DNA of 64,000 bases from Rubritepida flocculans DSM 14296 (GTDB lineage Bacteria; Pseudomonadota; Alphaproteobacteria; Acetobacterales; Acetobacteraceae): assembly GCF_000425365.1 (NCBI RefSeq), contig NZ_AUDH01000001.1:62001-126000 (forward strand), given 5' to 3'. A model generated the notes under the pieces. That model had not been told where the DNA came from. It saw nothing but the letters and a program-made list of their open reading frames with translations, and searched no databases. The position numbers were made by a program, and so were the translations under genes. Every line of letters begins with the position of its first letter. Positions within the stretch are counted from its first letter, which is position 1. Positions 17,841-25,560 of the stretch are shown in pieces.

Positions 17841-17869
17841 TTGACTCCGGCCGGGCGCGCCGGTAGCCT
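17841..17869 (+). promoter_or_regulatory. Candidate sigma-70 promoter for the thiolase/MaoC sub-operon
   Basis: TTGACT (17841-17846), a 17-base spacer, then TAGCCT (17864-17869). Transcription would start near 17876, about 20 bases before the ATG at 17898. The -10 is identical to that of the candidate at 3103-3132, which suggests a shared promoter type for both halves of the cluster. Confidence 0.55.
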
Positions 17870-17897
17870 GCCTTTGCGTCCGAGAACGATATTCTGG

Positions 17898-18722
17898 ATG
17901 GAGAATGTGAGCGGCTACTCCGCCATCCGCTGGAGCGTCGAGCGCGGCGTGGGCCTGCTCACCCTCTCTCGCCCGGAGAAGCGCAACGCGCTCGATCTCG
18001 CGATGCGCGAGGAAATCTCCGACGTGGTGCTGCGCGTCCGTCGCGACGCCGGGGTGAAGGCGCTGGTCATCGCCGGTGCGGGCGGCGCCTTCTGCGCCGG
18101 GGGCGATCTCTCGGCGCTCGCCGCCGCGCGCATGGACGCGGCGGCGGCGCGCCAGCGCATCCGCGACCTCCATCTCTGGTTCCCCGAACTCGTGAACCTC
18201 GAGAAGCCCGTCATCGCGGCGGTGGACGGCCCGGCCTTCGGCGCCGGCTTCATGCTGGCCCTCTGCGCCGATTTCGTGCTCGCCAGCCCGCGCGCGCGCT
18301 TCTGCGCGGTCTTCGTGCGCATCGGCCTCGTGCCCGATCTCGGCGGCTTCTGGCTGCTGCCGCGCGTGGTGGGGCTGCAGCGCGCGAAGGAGCTCGCCCT
18401 CACCGGCCGCACGGTGGAGGCGGAGGAGGCCCGGCGCCTCGGCATCGTGCTGGAGCTGCACCCCGAGGAGGCGCTGCTCGCCCGCGCCATGGAGTTCGCA
18501 GGGCGCTTCCGCCACGCCTCCACCGCCGCGCTCGGCATGGCGAAATCGGCGATGAACCAGTCCTACAACCTCGACCAGCGCACGCTGGCGGAGCTGGAGG
18601 CCTATGCCCAGGCGCTCGCCATCACCAGCGCCGCGCATGGCGAGGCGGTGCGGCGCTTCCTGGACAAGCAGCCGCTGCCCTTCGACTGGGACCGCATGGC
18701 CGGCGGGGCGGAGGAGGCATGA
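17898..18722 (+). CDS. Enoyl-CoA hydratase/isomerase family protein
   Basis: A 274-residue crotonase-fold protein. The first oxyanion region is FCAGGDLSALAA, the second FGAGFMLALCADFVLA; LVPDLGGFWLLPR follows, where many hydratases have a catalytic glutamate, so a pure hydratase function is not assured. The start is ATG 17898; GTG 17907 behind GGAGAAT is an alternative. It is the first gene after the internal promoter and overlaps the thiolase-like gene by 4 bases. Confidence 0.88.
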   Translation: MENVSGYSAIRWSVERGVGLLTLSRPEKRNALDLAMREEISDVVLRVRRDAGVKALVIAGAGGAFCAGGDLSALAAARMDAAAARQRIRDLHLWFPELVNLEKPVIAAVDGPAFGAGFMLALCADFVLASPRARFCAVFVRIGLVPDLGGFWLLPRVVGLQRAKELALTGRTVEAEEARRLGIVLELHPEEALLARAMEFAGRFRHASTAALGMAKSAMNQSYNLDQRTLAELEAYAQALAITSAAHGEAVRRFLDKQPLPFDWDRMAGGAEEA

Positions 18723-19867
18723 TGCGCGCCGCCATCACCGGCATCGGAGAGACCGCGGTGGGCGAGCTTCCCGGCTCCTCCTGCATGGGGCTGCACAGCG
18801 AGGCCGCGCTGCGCGCGCTGCGGGATGCGGGGCTCTCGCCGGGCGAGCTGGACGGCGTGCTCTGCGCCTATTCCTTCACCGAGCCGCATCTGATGCTCGC
18901 CTCGGTCTTCTGCGAATCCTTCGGCATCCAGCCCGCATGGTCCGCCGCCCTCCAGTGCGGCGGCGCGACGGGCTGCGCGGCGGTGATGCAGGCGGCGGCG
19001 CTGGTCGAGGCCGGGCTGTGCCGGCATGTGCTGGTGGTGATGGGCGACAACCGCCTCTCCGGCCTCTCGCGGGACAGGGCGGTGGCGGCGCTGGCCGAGG
19101 TCGGCCACCCGCAGTTCGAACGCCCGCTGGGCGTCACCGTTCCCGCGCTCTACGCGCTCGTCGCGCAGGCCTACATGCACGAATACGGCGTGAGGGAGGA
19201 GCATCTGGCCGCCATGGCCGTGGCCTGCCGGACCCACGCCGCGCGCCACCCCGGCGCGCAGATGCGCGCGCCGATCACGGTGGAGGAGGTGCTGCGCTCG
19301 CGCGTGATCGCCGCGCCGCTCAAGCTGCTCGACTGCTGCCTGATCTCCGATGGCGGCGCGGCCGTCATCGTCAGCGCGGCCGATGCGGCGCGCGACACGC
19401 GCCGGCCCGTGCGGCTGCTCGGCGCGGGCCAGAAGACGACGCACGAGCACCTGATCGCTGCGCCCTCGCTCACCGCCTTCGGCTGCCAGGCGGCCGCCGA
19501 GCAGGCCTTCGGCCAGGCGGGCGTGCGCCCGGCCGACATCGATGTGGCCGAGATCTACGACAGCTTCACCATCACCCTGCTGCTGGAGCTGGAGGCGATC
19601 GGCTTCTTCGAGAAGGGCGAGGCCGGCCCCGCCGCCCTGGCCGGCGCGCTGGATCTGGGCGGGCGGCTGCCCTGCAACACCCATGGGGGCCTTCTCTCCT
19701 ACGCCCATCCGGGCGCGGCGGGCGGGCTGTTCCATGTGGTGGAGGCGGTGCGCCAGCTTCGCGGCGAGGCCGAGGCGCGCCAGGTGAAGGACGCGGCCCT
19801 CGCCTATGTGCATGGCGATGGCGGCATCCTCTCCGCCCATGCCGCGCTGGTGCTGGGGAGGGCGTGA
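18719..19867 (+). CDS. Thiolase-fold protein lacking the catalytic cysteines (Ltp2/SCP2-like)
   Basis: A 382-residue thiolase-superfamily protein. Where thiolases carry the nucleophilic cysteine in a CxSG motif, this one reads GGATG (81-85), with the only nearby cysteines at C80 and C86. The C-terminal cysteine site reads YVHGDGGI. EIYDSFT (Y280) and LLSYAHPGAAGG (Y328) are conserved as in lipid-transfer/SCP2-like members. The family includes Ltp2, the steroid side-chain aldolase that pairs with a DUF35 domain and has lost thiolase chemistry. The next gene is a DUF35 protein, followed by two MaoC proteins. A retro-aldol C-C cleavage of a 3-hydroxyacyl-CoA is therefore more likely than thiolysis, but this is inference. 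Confidence 0.85.
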   Translation: MMRAAITGIGETAVGELPGSSCMGLHSEAALRALRDAGLSPGELDGVLCAYSFTEPHLMLASVFCESFGIQPAWSAALQCGGATGCAAVMQAAALVEAGLCRHVLVVMGDNRLSGLSRDRAVAALAEVGHPQFERPLGVTVPALYALVAQAYMHEYGVREEHLAAMAVACRTHAARHPGAQMRAPITVEEVLRSRVIAAPLKLLDCCLISDGGAAVIVSAADAARDTRRPVRLLGAGQKTTHEHLIAAPSLTAFGCQAAAEQAFGQAGVRPADIDVAEIYDSFTITLLLELEAIGFFEKGEAGPAALAGALDLGGRLPCNTHGGLLSYAHPGAAGGLFHVVEAVRQLRGEAEARQVKDAALAYVHGDGGILSAHAALVLGRA

Positions 19868-19869
19868 GC

Positions 19870-20283
19870 ATGGCGCAGACGCCGCTGCCCCGCCCCAACG
19901 CCGAGACGCGGCCCTTCTGGGAGGGCGCGGCGCGCGGCGTGCTGCGCATCCAGCGCTGCACCGCCTGCGGGGCGGCGCAATTCCCGCCGCGCGCCCTCTG
20001 CGGCCGGTGCCACGCCCCCGCGCCGCCGCGCTGGGAGGAGGCCAGCGGCCGCGGCGTCATCGCCAGCCACACCACCGTGCATCGGCCGCCCTCCGCCGCG
20101 TTCCGGGAGGAGGTTCCCTACACGCTCGCCCTCGTCACGCTGCAGGAGGGGCCGCGCCTGCTGGTGCGGCTGCGCGGGGATCTGGCCCGCGCGCCGCGCA
20201 TCGGCGCGCCGGTGGTCATCCGCTTCGACCCGCCAGCGGGGCCGGACGCCATCGCGCTGCCCCATGCGGAGGCCGCCCCATGA
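19870..20283 (+). CDS. DUF35 Zn-ribbon/OB-fold protein, partner of the thiolase-like protein
   Basis: A 137-residue protein with an N-terminal helix (RPFWEGAARGVLRIQRC), a four-cysteine zinc ribbon (C30, C33, C44, C47) and a C-terminal OB-fold. DUF35 proteins bind thiolase-fold enzymes and help position or channel CoA substrates. The gene follows the thiolase-like gene by 2 bases and overlaps the first MaoC gene by 4. GTG 19864 is an alternative start. The adjacency strongly supports a physical complex with the 18719 product. Confidence 0.92.
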   Translation: MAQTPLPRPNAETRPFWEGAARGVLRIQRCTACGAAQFPPRALCGRCHAPAPPRWEEASGRGVIASHTTVHRPPSAAFREEVPYTLALVTLQEGPRLLVRLRGDLARAPRIGAPVVIRFDPPAGPDAIALPHAEAAP

Positions 20284-20666
20284 CGCTGACCTTCGACGCC
20301 TTCCAGCCCGGCCAGGAGTTCGGCGCCCACGCCCTCACCCTCGATCGGCCCCTCTTCGCGGCCTGGAGCGCGCTTTTCCCGCATGACCCGGCGACCGACG
20401 CCATGCCCCAGGGCATGACCGCGCCCGTCTTCATGCGCGCCTACGCCGCCCTTCTGCAGCCGCGGCCGCCGGGCAATGTGCACGGGGCGCAGCGCTTCGA
20501 GATCATCCGCCTGCCCCGGCTGGGCGAGACGCTGACCACGCGCATCGCCTGCGCGGGCAAGGAGCGGAAGGGCGAGCGCCGCTGGGTGACGCTCGAGGGC
20601 GTCACCACCGGCGCGGGGGGCGCGCCCGCCTTCCTGAGCCGCATGACCGTGCTCTGGGCCGCCTGA
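20280..20666 (+). CDS. MaoC-like hotdog protein without the hydratase motif (probable structural half)
   Basis: A 128-residue single-hotdog protein of the FAS1-type/MaoC dehydratase N-terminal kind. It lacks the D-x-N-P-x-H hydratase motif that the next gene carries. In heteromeric MaoC hydratases one hotdog subunit is catalytic and the other shapes the substrate pocket. This arrangement, encoded as neighbours (3-base gap), suggests the two products form such a heterodimer. The start overlaps the DUF35 stop by 4 bases. Confidence 0.8.
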   Translation: MTLTFDAFQPGQEFGAHALTLDRPLFAAWSALFPHDPATDAMPQGMTAPVFMRAYAALLQPRPPGNVHGAQRFEIIRLPRLGETLTTRIACAGKERKGERRWVTLEGVTTGAGGAPAFLSRMTVLWAA

Positions 20667-20669
20667 GCG

Positions 20670-21035
20670 ATGGAACGCCTGCCCAGCCTCTCCATGACCA
20701 TGGACCGCGCGGCCATCCTCGCCTGGGCCGGGCTCACCGACGACCACAACCCGCTGCATGTGGACGAGGCCTTCGCCGCCGGAACGCCCTTCGGCCGGCC
20801 CATCGCGCACGGCATGCTCTCGCTGAGCCTGGTCTGGCAGGCGCTGCGCCAGGGTCTGGGCGTCGCCGCGCCCGTGACGCTGGAGGTGCGCTTCCTGCGC
20901 CCCGTGCCGCAGGGCGCGCGCGTGACCGCCGGCGGCGAGCGGCGCGCCGAGGGCGGCTACCATGTCTGGGTCCGCGACGAGGCGGGGCAGGAGGTGATCC
21001 GCGGCGTCGCCTGGCCCGGGGAGCCGGGGGGATGA
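20670..21035 (+). CDS. MaoC family (R)-specific enoyl-CoA hydratase subunit
   Basis: A 121-residue hotdog protein carrying the catalytic motif D-H-N-P-L-H (D25 to H30), then FGRPIAHGMLSLSL, as in (R)-specific enoyl-CoA hydratases. It would add water to an enoyl-CoA, giving the beta-hydroxyacyl-CoA that an Ltp2-like aldolase could cleave. It overlaps the following enoyl-CoA hydratase gene by 4 bases. The preceding non-catalytic hotdog protein is its likely partner. Confidence 0.9.
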   Translation: MERLPSLSMTMDRAAILAWAGLTDDHNPLHVDEAFAAGTPFGRPIAHGMLSLSLVWQALRQGLGVAAPVTLEVRFLRPVPQGARVTAGGERRAEGGYHVWVRDEAGQEVIRGVAWPGEPGG

Positions 21036-21817
21036 CGGGCCATCTCCTCCTCGCCGAGGAGGGGGGCCTCGTGCGGCTCACCCTCGACCGGCCGGCCAAG
21101 GTCAATGCGATGACCGCGGCGATGATGGAGGAGATGGCGGAGCGCCTCGGCGCGCTGGGCCAGCGCGCGGGGCTCGATCTCATCGCGATCGCCGGGTGCG
21201 GGCCCAGGGGCTTCTGCGGCGGCGCCGATGTGCGCGAGTTCGCCGCGGACGAGGCGGCGCTGCGCCGGCAGCTTCTCGCCTTCTCCGCCCTGATGCTCGC
21301 GCTGGAGCGTTCCGCCGTGCCGGTCGCGGTGCTGGCGCATGGGCGGACGCTCGGGGCCGGAGCGGCGATGGCGGCGCTGGCCGACCTCGTGCTCGCCAGC
21401 GAGGACATCTCCTTCGGCTGGCCGGAAATCCATCTCGGCCTCTTCCCCGCCGTGGTGGCTGCGGTGCTGCGCCGGCGCCTGCCCGAGGCGCTGGTCCATT
21501 CGCTGACCCTGGGCGGACGGCTGCTCTCGGCGGCCGAGGCGCAGGCCATGGGGCTCGTCACCGAGATCCTGCCCGCCCGGGGCTTCGCCGCGCGCGCGGA
21601 GGAGCGCCTCGCCTTCCATCTCGCCCGCGCCCCCGCCCTCGCCGCGGCGCGGGCCGGCCGGCCCGAAGCCGCCGCGCTGCTGGAGCGCGACCTGGCGGCG
21701 GCCCGCGCCCTGCTGCTGCGCCAGTACGCCGCGCCGGGCGTCCAGCTCCTGCTGCGCCGCTTCCTCGCGCCGCGCCCATCGCCCCAGGACGAAGGAACAC
21801 AGGGAGGTCACGCATGA
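21032..21817 (+). CDS. Enoyl-CoA hydratase/isomerase family protein
   Basis: A 261-residue crotonase-fold protein: VRLTLDRPAKVNAMT, then the oxyanion segments FCGGADVREF and GAGAAMAALADLVLA, with FGWPEIHLGLFPAVV holding a conserved glutamate. It is the third crotonase of the cluster and is divergent from the other two, so it may act as isomerase, hydrolase or hydratase on a different intermediate. It overlaps its neighbours by 4 bases on both sides. Confidence 0.9.
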   Translation: MTGHLLLAEEGGLVRLTLDRPAKVNAMTAAMMEEMAERLGALGQRAGLDLIAIAGCGPRGFCGGADVREFAADEAALRRQLLAFSALMLALERSAVPVAVLAHGRTLGAGAAMAALADLVLASEDISFGWPEIHLGLFPAVVAAVLRRRLPEALVHSLTLGGRLLSAAEAQAMGLVTEILPARGFAARAEERLAFHLARAPALAAARAGRPEAAALLERDLAAARALLLRQYAAPGVQLLLRRFLAPRPSPQDEGTQGGHA

Positions 21818-22806
21818 ACGCCATCACCCGCCGCATCGCCCTCGCCGCGCCGCTGGCGCTGCCCGCCCTCGCCGCACGCCCCGCGCGGGCGCAGGAATGG
21901 CGGCCGAGCCAGCCCATGCGCATGGTCGTGGCCGCCGCGCCGGGCGGCACGACCGACATCATGGGCCGGCTGCTGGCCGCCCATCTGCAGGCGCGCTGGG
22001 GCGCCCCGGTCGTCGTCGAGAACAAGGGCGGGGGCGGCGGCACCATCGCCACACTGGACGTGGTGCGCGCCGCGCCCGATGGCCACACGCTGCTGACGGG
22101 CAATATCGGCCCGCAGGCCATCGCCTATTCGCTGTTCCGCAACCTGCCCTACCGGCCGGAGCAGTTGCAGCCCGTCTCCAACATGATCCGCGGGCCGAAC
22201 GTGCTGGTCGTCCACCCCTCCATTCCGGCACGCAGCGTGCCCGAATTCGTGGCGCATCTGCGCGCCCATCCGGGGCGGCTGACCTACGGCACGGCCGGGG
22301 TGGGCCAGTCGCCGCACCTCTCCGCCGCCTGGTTCCACCAGCTCACCGGGACATCGGCCCAGCCCGCGCATTACCGCGGCTCGGCGCGGGCGATGCTCGA
22401 CCTGCTGGCGGGCAACATCCAGTTCATGTTCGACAACCTGACCACCGCCATCCAGCACATCCGCACCGAGCGCGTGCGCGCGCTCGCCGTCACCAGCGCG
22501 GACCGCAGCGCCCAGCTCCCCGATCTTCCCGCCCTGCGCGAGACGATGCCCGAGCTGCGCGACTACGACGTGAGCACCTGGTTCGGCATCTTCGCCCCCG
22601 CCGGCATCCCCCGCCCCGCGCTGACCGCCATCAACCTCGAGATGCGCGAGCTGCTGACGCGCGAGGACACGCGGCGCCGCTTCGCGGAGATGGGCGGCGT
22701 CGCCGCCTATGGCACGCCGGAGGAGTTCGCGGCCTTCGTGCGCCACGAGATCGAGAAATGGGGCGCGGTGGTGCGCCGCGAGGGCCTGCAGATGGACGTC
22801 TCTTAA
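21814..22806 (+). CDS. Bug/TctC family periplasmic binding protein
   Basis: A 330-residue binding protein with an N-terminal export signal (residues 1 to about 26, ending ARPARAQ) and the Bug signatures MVVAAAPGGTTDIMGR, VVVENKGGGGG and YRGSARAMLDLLAGN. Bug proteins bind carboxylates and sometimes work with TctAB permeases. No TctA/TctB genes are present here, as is common for this often orphan family. It overlaps the hydratase gene by 4 bases and is the last gene of the cluster. It may sense or scavenge the same class of acid that the Liv system imports. Confidence 0.92.
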   Translation: MNAITRRIALAAPLALPALAARPARAQEWRPSQPMRMVVAAAPGGTTDIMGRLLAAHLQARWGAPVVVENKGGGGGTIATLDVVRAAPDGHTLLTGNIGPQAIAYSLFRNLPYRPEQLQPVSNMIRGPNVLVVHPSIPARSVPEFVAHLRAHPGRLTYGTAGVGQSPHLSAAWFHQLTGTSAQPAHYRGSARAMLDLLAGNIQFMFDNLTTAIQHIRTERVRALAVTSADRSAQLPDLPALRETMPELRDYDVSTWFGIFAPAGIPRPALTAINLEMRELLTREDTRRRFAEMGGVAAYGTPEEFAAFVRHEIEKWGAVVRREGLQMDVS

Positions 22807-22832
22807 CCGGGCCCCTGCGCGACTCGCCGCTT

Positions 22833-22866
22833 GGCGGGGACGGAGGATTCCCCCTATCGTCCCGCC
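22833..22866 (+). terminator. Possible stem-loop at the end of the catabolic cluster
   Basis: GGCGGGGACG (22833-22842) can pair with CGTCCCGCC (22858-22866) if one G bulges, 27 bases after the stop of the Bug gene. No T-run follows. It may mark a Rho-dependent end before the peptide-transport operon. Confidence 0.25.
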
Positions 22867-22913
22867 CGAGGAAGAGACGCCAGGCGCCCGCGGACCAACC
22901 GGAGGTGGCGACC

Positions 22914-24518
22914 ATGGAAGTGAATCGCAGGGGTCTTCTCGCGGCGGGCGGCTCGGCCGCCGCGCTGCTGGCGGCGTCGCGGGAGGCGGGGGCGCAGACC
23001 CGCGCCGAGACGCTGCGCTACGTCACGGGCAATGTGATCAACACGCTCGACCCCACCGTGCCGGGCGCGACGCGCGAGTCCTTCGGCCTCAGCATGAACG
23101 TCTATGACCGGCTGGCCGCCTTCGGCCGCCGGCAGTTCGAGGGCAACTGGGTCTTCGACCACAACAGCATCCGCGGCGAGCTGGCCGAGCGCATCGAGCG
23201 CAGCCCCGACGGGCTGCGCTTCACCTTCGTGCTGCGCGAGGGCGCGACCTGGCACGACGGCACGCCCGTGACCGCCGAGGACGTGAAGTGGTCGCTCGAC
23301 CGCACCGTCTCGGCCCGTTCCCTCGCCCCGCCGCAGATGCAGCTCGGCTCCATCACGCGGCCCGAGCAGTTCCGCATCCTCGGGCCGCGGGCGGTGGAGA
23401 TGCTGCTCGACAAGCCCGACCGCCTGGCGCTTTCCAACACCTGCGTGCCCTACGCCATCATGGTGAACAGCACGCTCGCGAAGCGCCACGCCACGGCCGA
23501 CGACCCCTGGGCGCTGAACTGGATGCGCGACAATGCGGCCGCCGGCGGCGCCTACATCGTCGAGACCCACCGCCCGGGCCAGCAGACCGTGCTGCGCCGG
23601 AACGATGCCTGGAAGGGCGGGCCGCTGCCGCAGTTCCGGCGCATCATCATCCAGACCGTGCCCGAGCCCGCCACCCGCGCGAGCCTCGTCGAGCGCGGCG
23701 ACGCCGATCTCTGCATAGACCTCAGCCCCAGCGACGTGCAGGCGCTCTCGCAGCGCGGCCGCGTGAAGGTGGTCTCCATCCCGCAGACCAACGGCTTCAC
23801 GCACATCTCGATGAACAACCGCATGGCGCCCTTCGACGACCTGCGCGTGCGCCAGGCCATCGCCGCCGCCCTGCCCTACCAGGATCTGTTCCAGGCCGCG
23901 CTGTTCGGCCGCGGGCGCGCGCTGTTCGGCGCCGGCTGGTCGGGCAGCCCGCCCAGTTCGGATTTCCCGCAGCCCATGCCGCTGCGCCAGGATCTCGATG
24001 GCGCGCGGGAGCTGCTGCGCCAGTCGGGCCACCCCAACGGCTTCAGCACCACCTTCACCATCGGCGTGGGCATCTCGCCCTGGGCCGAGCCCATGGCGGC
24101 GCTGGTGCGCGAGGCGCTGGGCCGCATCGGCATCCAGGTGGAAATCCGCAAGCTGCCGGACGCGCAGTTCAACACCGCCCAGGCCGAGCGCACCCTGCCC
24201 TTCTACACCGAGGGCGGCACGGCCTGGCTGCCCGCCACCTACTACTTCTTCCGGCTCTACTTCACCCGGCCGCAGCGCTGGAACTTCGCGAGCTTCGACA
24301 ACGCCGAGATGAACGCGCTGGTGGAGCAGGCGCAGTTCGAGACCGACCCGGCCGCCTATGAGCGCCAGGCGAAGCGCATGATCGAGATCCTCAACGAGCA
24401 GGTTCCGCTGCTGCTGATGTGGCAGCCGCTGCACGAGGCGGTGATGGCGCAGAACATGGACGGCTACACCTACCAGTTCTACCGCCAGGCCGATTTCCGC
24501 GACCTGCGGCGTGTCTGA
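22914..24518 (+). CDS. Peptide-type ABC transporter substrate-binding protein (SBP_bac_5)
   Basis: A 534-residue solute-binding protein of the DppA/OppA family. A twin-arginine-like signal (VNRRGLLAAGGSAAALLA) is likely cleaved around residue 28. Family features are INTLDPTVPGATRES, FTFVLREGATWHDGTPVTAEDVKWSLDR (about 101-128) and FDDLRVRQAIAAALPYQDL. A GGAGG site precedes ATG 22914. It feeds the DppBC-type permeases encoded next. The hydantoinase/oxoprolinase genes at the end of the operon suggest a cyclic amide or gamma-glutamyl/pyroglutamyl ligand, which is inference. Confidence 0.92.
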   Translation: MEVNRRGLLAAGGSAAALLAASREAGAQTRAETLRYVTGNVINTLDPTVPGATRESFGLSMNVYDRLAAFGRRQFEGNWVFDHNSIRGELAERIERSPDGLRFTFVLREGATWHDGTPVTAEDVKWSLDRTVSARSLAPPQMQLGSITRPEQFRILGPRAVEMLLDKPDRLALSNTCVPYAIMVNSTLAKRHATADDPWALNWMRDNAAAGGAYIVETHRPGQQTVLRRNDAWKGGPLPQFRRIIIQTVPEPATRASLVERGDADLCIDLSPSDVQALSQRGRVKVVSIPQTNGFTHISMNNRMAPFDDLRVRQAIAAALPYQDLFQAALFGRGRALFGAGWSGSPPSSDFPQPMPLRQDLDGARELLRQSGHPNGFSTTFTIGVGISPWAEPMAALVREALGRIGIQVEIRKLPDAQFNTAQAERTLPFYTEGGTAWLPATYYFFRLYFTRPQRWNFASFDNAEMNALVEQAQFETDPAAYERQAKRMIEILNEQVPLLLMWQPLHEAVMAQNMDGYTYQFYRQADFRDLRRV

Positions 24519-25560
24519 GGCGCGCGCGCAGGGCCCGCTGCGCCGCGCGGCGCGGCGGGTGGGCATCCGGCTGCTCTCCGCCCTGCCCGCGCTGTTCGGG
24601 GTGCTGGTCTTCACCTTCATCCTGATGCGCGTGCTGCCCGGAGACCCGGCGGTGTTCTTCGCCGCCGGCGCGGCGGGCGGCCAGGCCGAGATCGAGATGG
24701 TGCGCCAGCAGATGGGGCTGGACCGCCCGCTGCCGGAGCAGCTCCTACGCTACCTGTGGGACGTGGCGCGCGGCGAGCTCGGCATGTCCATGACCACGGG
24801 CCAGCCCGTGCGCACCGATCTGCTCGAGCGGCTTCCGGCCTCGCTGGAGCTCACCTTCGCCGCGCTGCTCCTCGCGCTCGGGCTCGCGCTGCCGCTCGGC
24901 GTGCTCGCCGCGCTGCGGCCGGGCTCGCCGGTGGATCATCTGGTGCGCTTCCTCTGCACGCTGGGCGTCTGCGTGCCCACCTTCGTCTCCGGCCTGCTGC
25001 TCGTCTATGTGTTCTATTATCTGCTGGCCTGGGCGCCGGACCCCACCGGGCGGCTCGATGTCTTCGCCGCGACGCCGCCGGGCATCACGGGCTTCCTGCT
25101 GGTGGATTTCGCCCTGGTGCGCGACTGGGAGGGCTGGCGCGCGGCGGCGGCGCAGATCGTGCTGCCCGCCTCGACCATGGCGCTCTTCGTCCTCGCACCG
25201 CTGGCGCGGATGACGCGCGCCTCCATGCTCGCCGTGCTGGGCAGCGAGTTCATCCGCACCGCGCGCAGCCTGGGCCTTTCGGGGCGGCGGGTGGTGCTGG
25301 TCTATGCGCTGCGCAATGCGCTGATTCCGGTGCTGACCATCTCGGGCATCGTCTTCTCCACCATGCTGGGCGCCAATGTGCTGGTGGAGAAGGTGTTCTC
25401 CTGGCCCGGCGTCGCCTCCTACGCGCTCGATGCGCTGCTCGCCTCGGACTACGCGCCGGTGCAGGGCTTCGTGCTGCTGATGGCGGCGATCTTCGTGGCG
25501 GTGAACCTGCTGGTGGACCTGCTCTACGGCGTGGCCGACCCGCGCGCCTCGGTGGCATGA
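24511..25560 (+). CDS. Peptide-type ABC transporter permease (DppB family)
   Basis: A 349-residue inner-membrane permease with a GTG start overlapping the binding-protein gene by 8 bases. The N-terminal membrane segment with VLVFTFILMRVLPGDPA and the EAA-loop region RTARSLGLSGRRVVLVYALRNAL near the C-terminus are typical of DppB/OppB. It forms the channel with the next product. The stop overlaps that gene by 4 bases. Confidence 0.94.
   Translation: MSEARAQGPLRRAARRVGIRLLSALPALFGVLVFTFILMRVLPGDPAVFFAAGAAGGQAEIEMVRQQMGLDRPLPEQLLRYLWDVARGELGMSMTTGQPVRTDLLERLPASLELTFAALLLALGLALPLGVLAALRPGSPVDHLVRFLCTLGVCVPTFVSGLLLVYVFYYLLAWAPDPTGRLDVFAATPPGITGFLLVDFALVRDWEGWRAAAAQIVLPASTMALFVLAPLARMTRASMLAVLGSEFIRTARSLGLSGRRVVLVYALRNALIPVLTISGIVFSTMLGANVLVEKVFSWPGVASYALDALLASDYAPVQGFVLLMAAIFVAVNLLVDLLYGVADPRASVA

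Noticed and set aside
18719-19867. Annotation as an ordinary acetyl-CoA acetyltransferase
   Set aside because: Both thiolase cysteine sites are substituted, so thiolysis by the normal mechanism is not supported.
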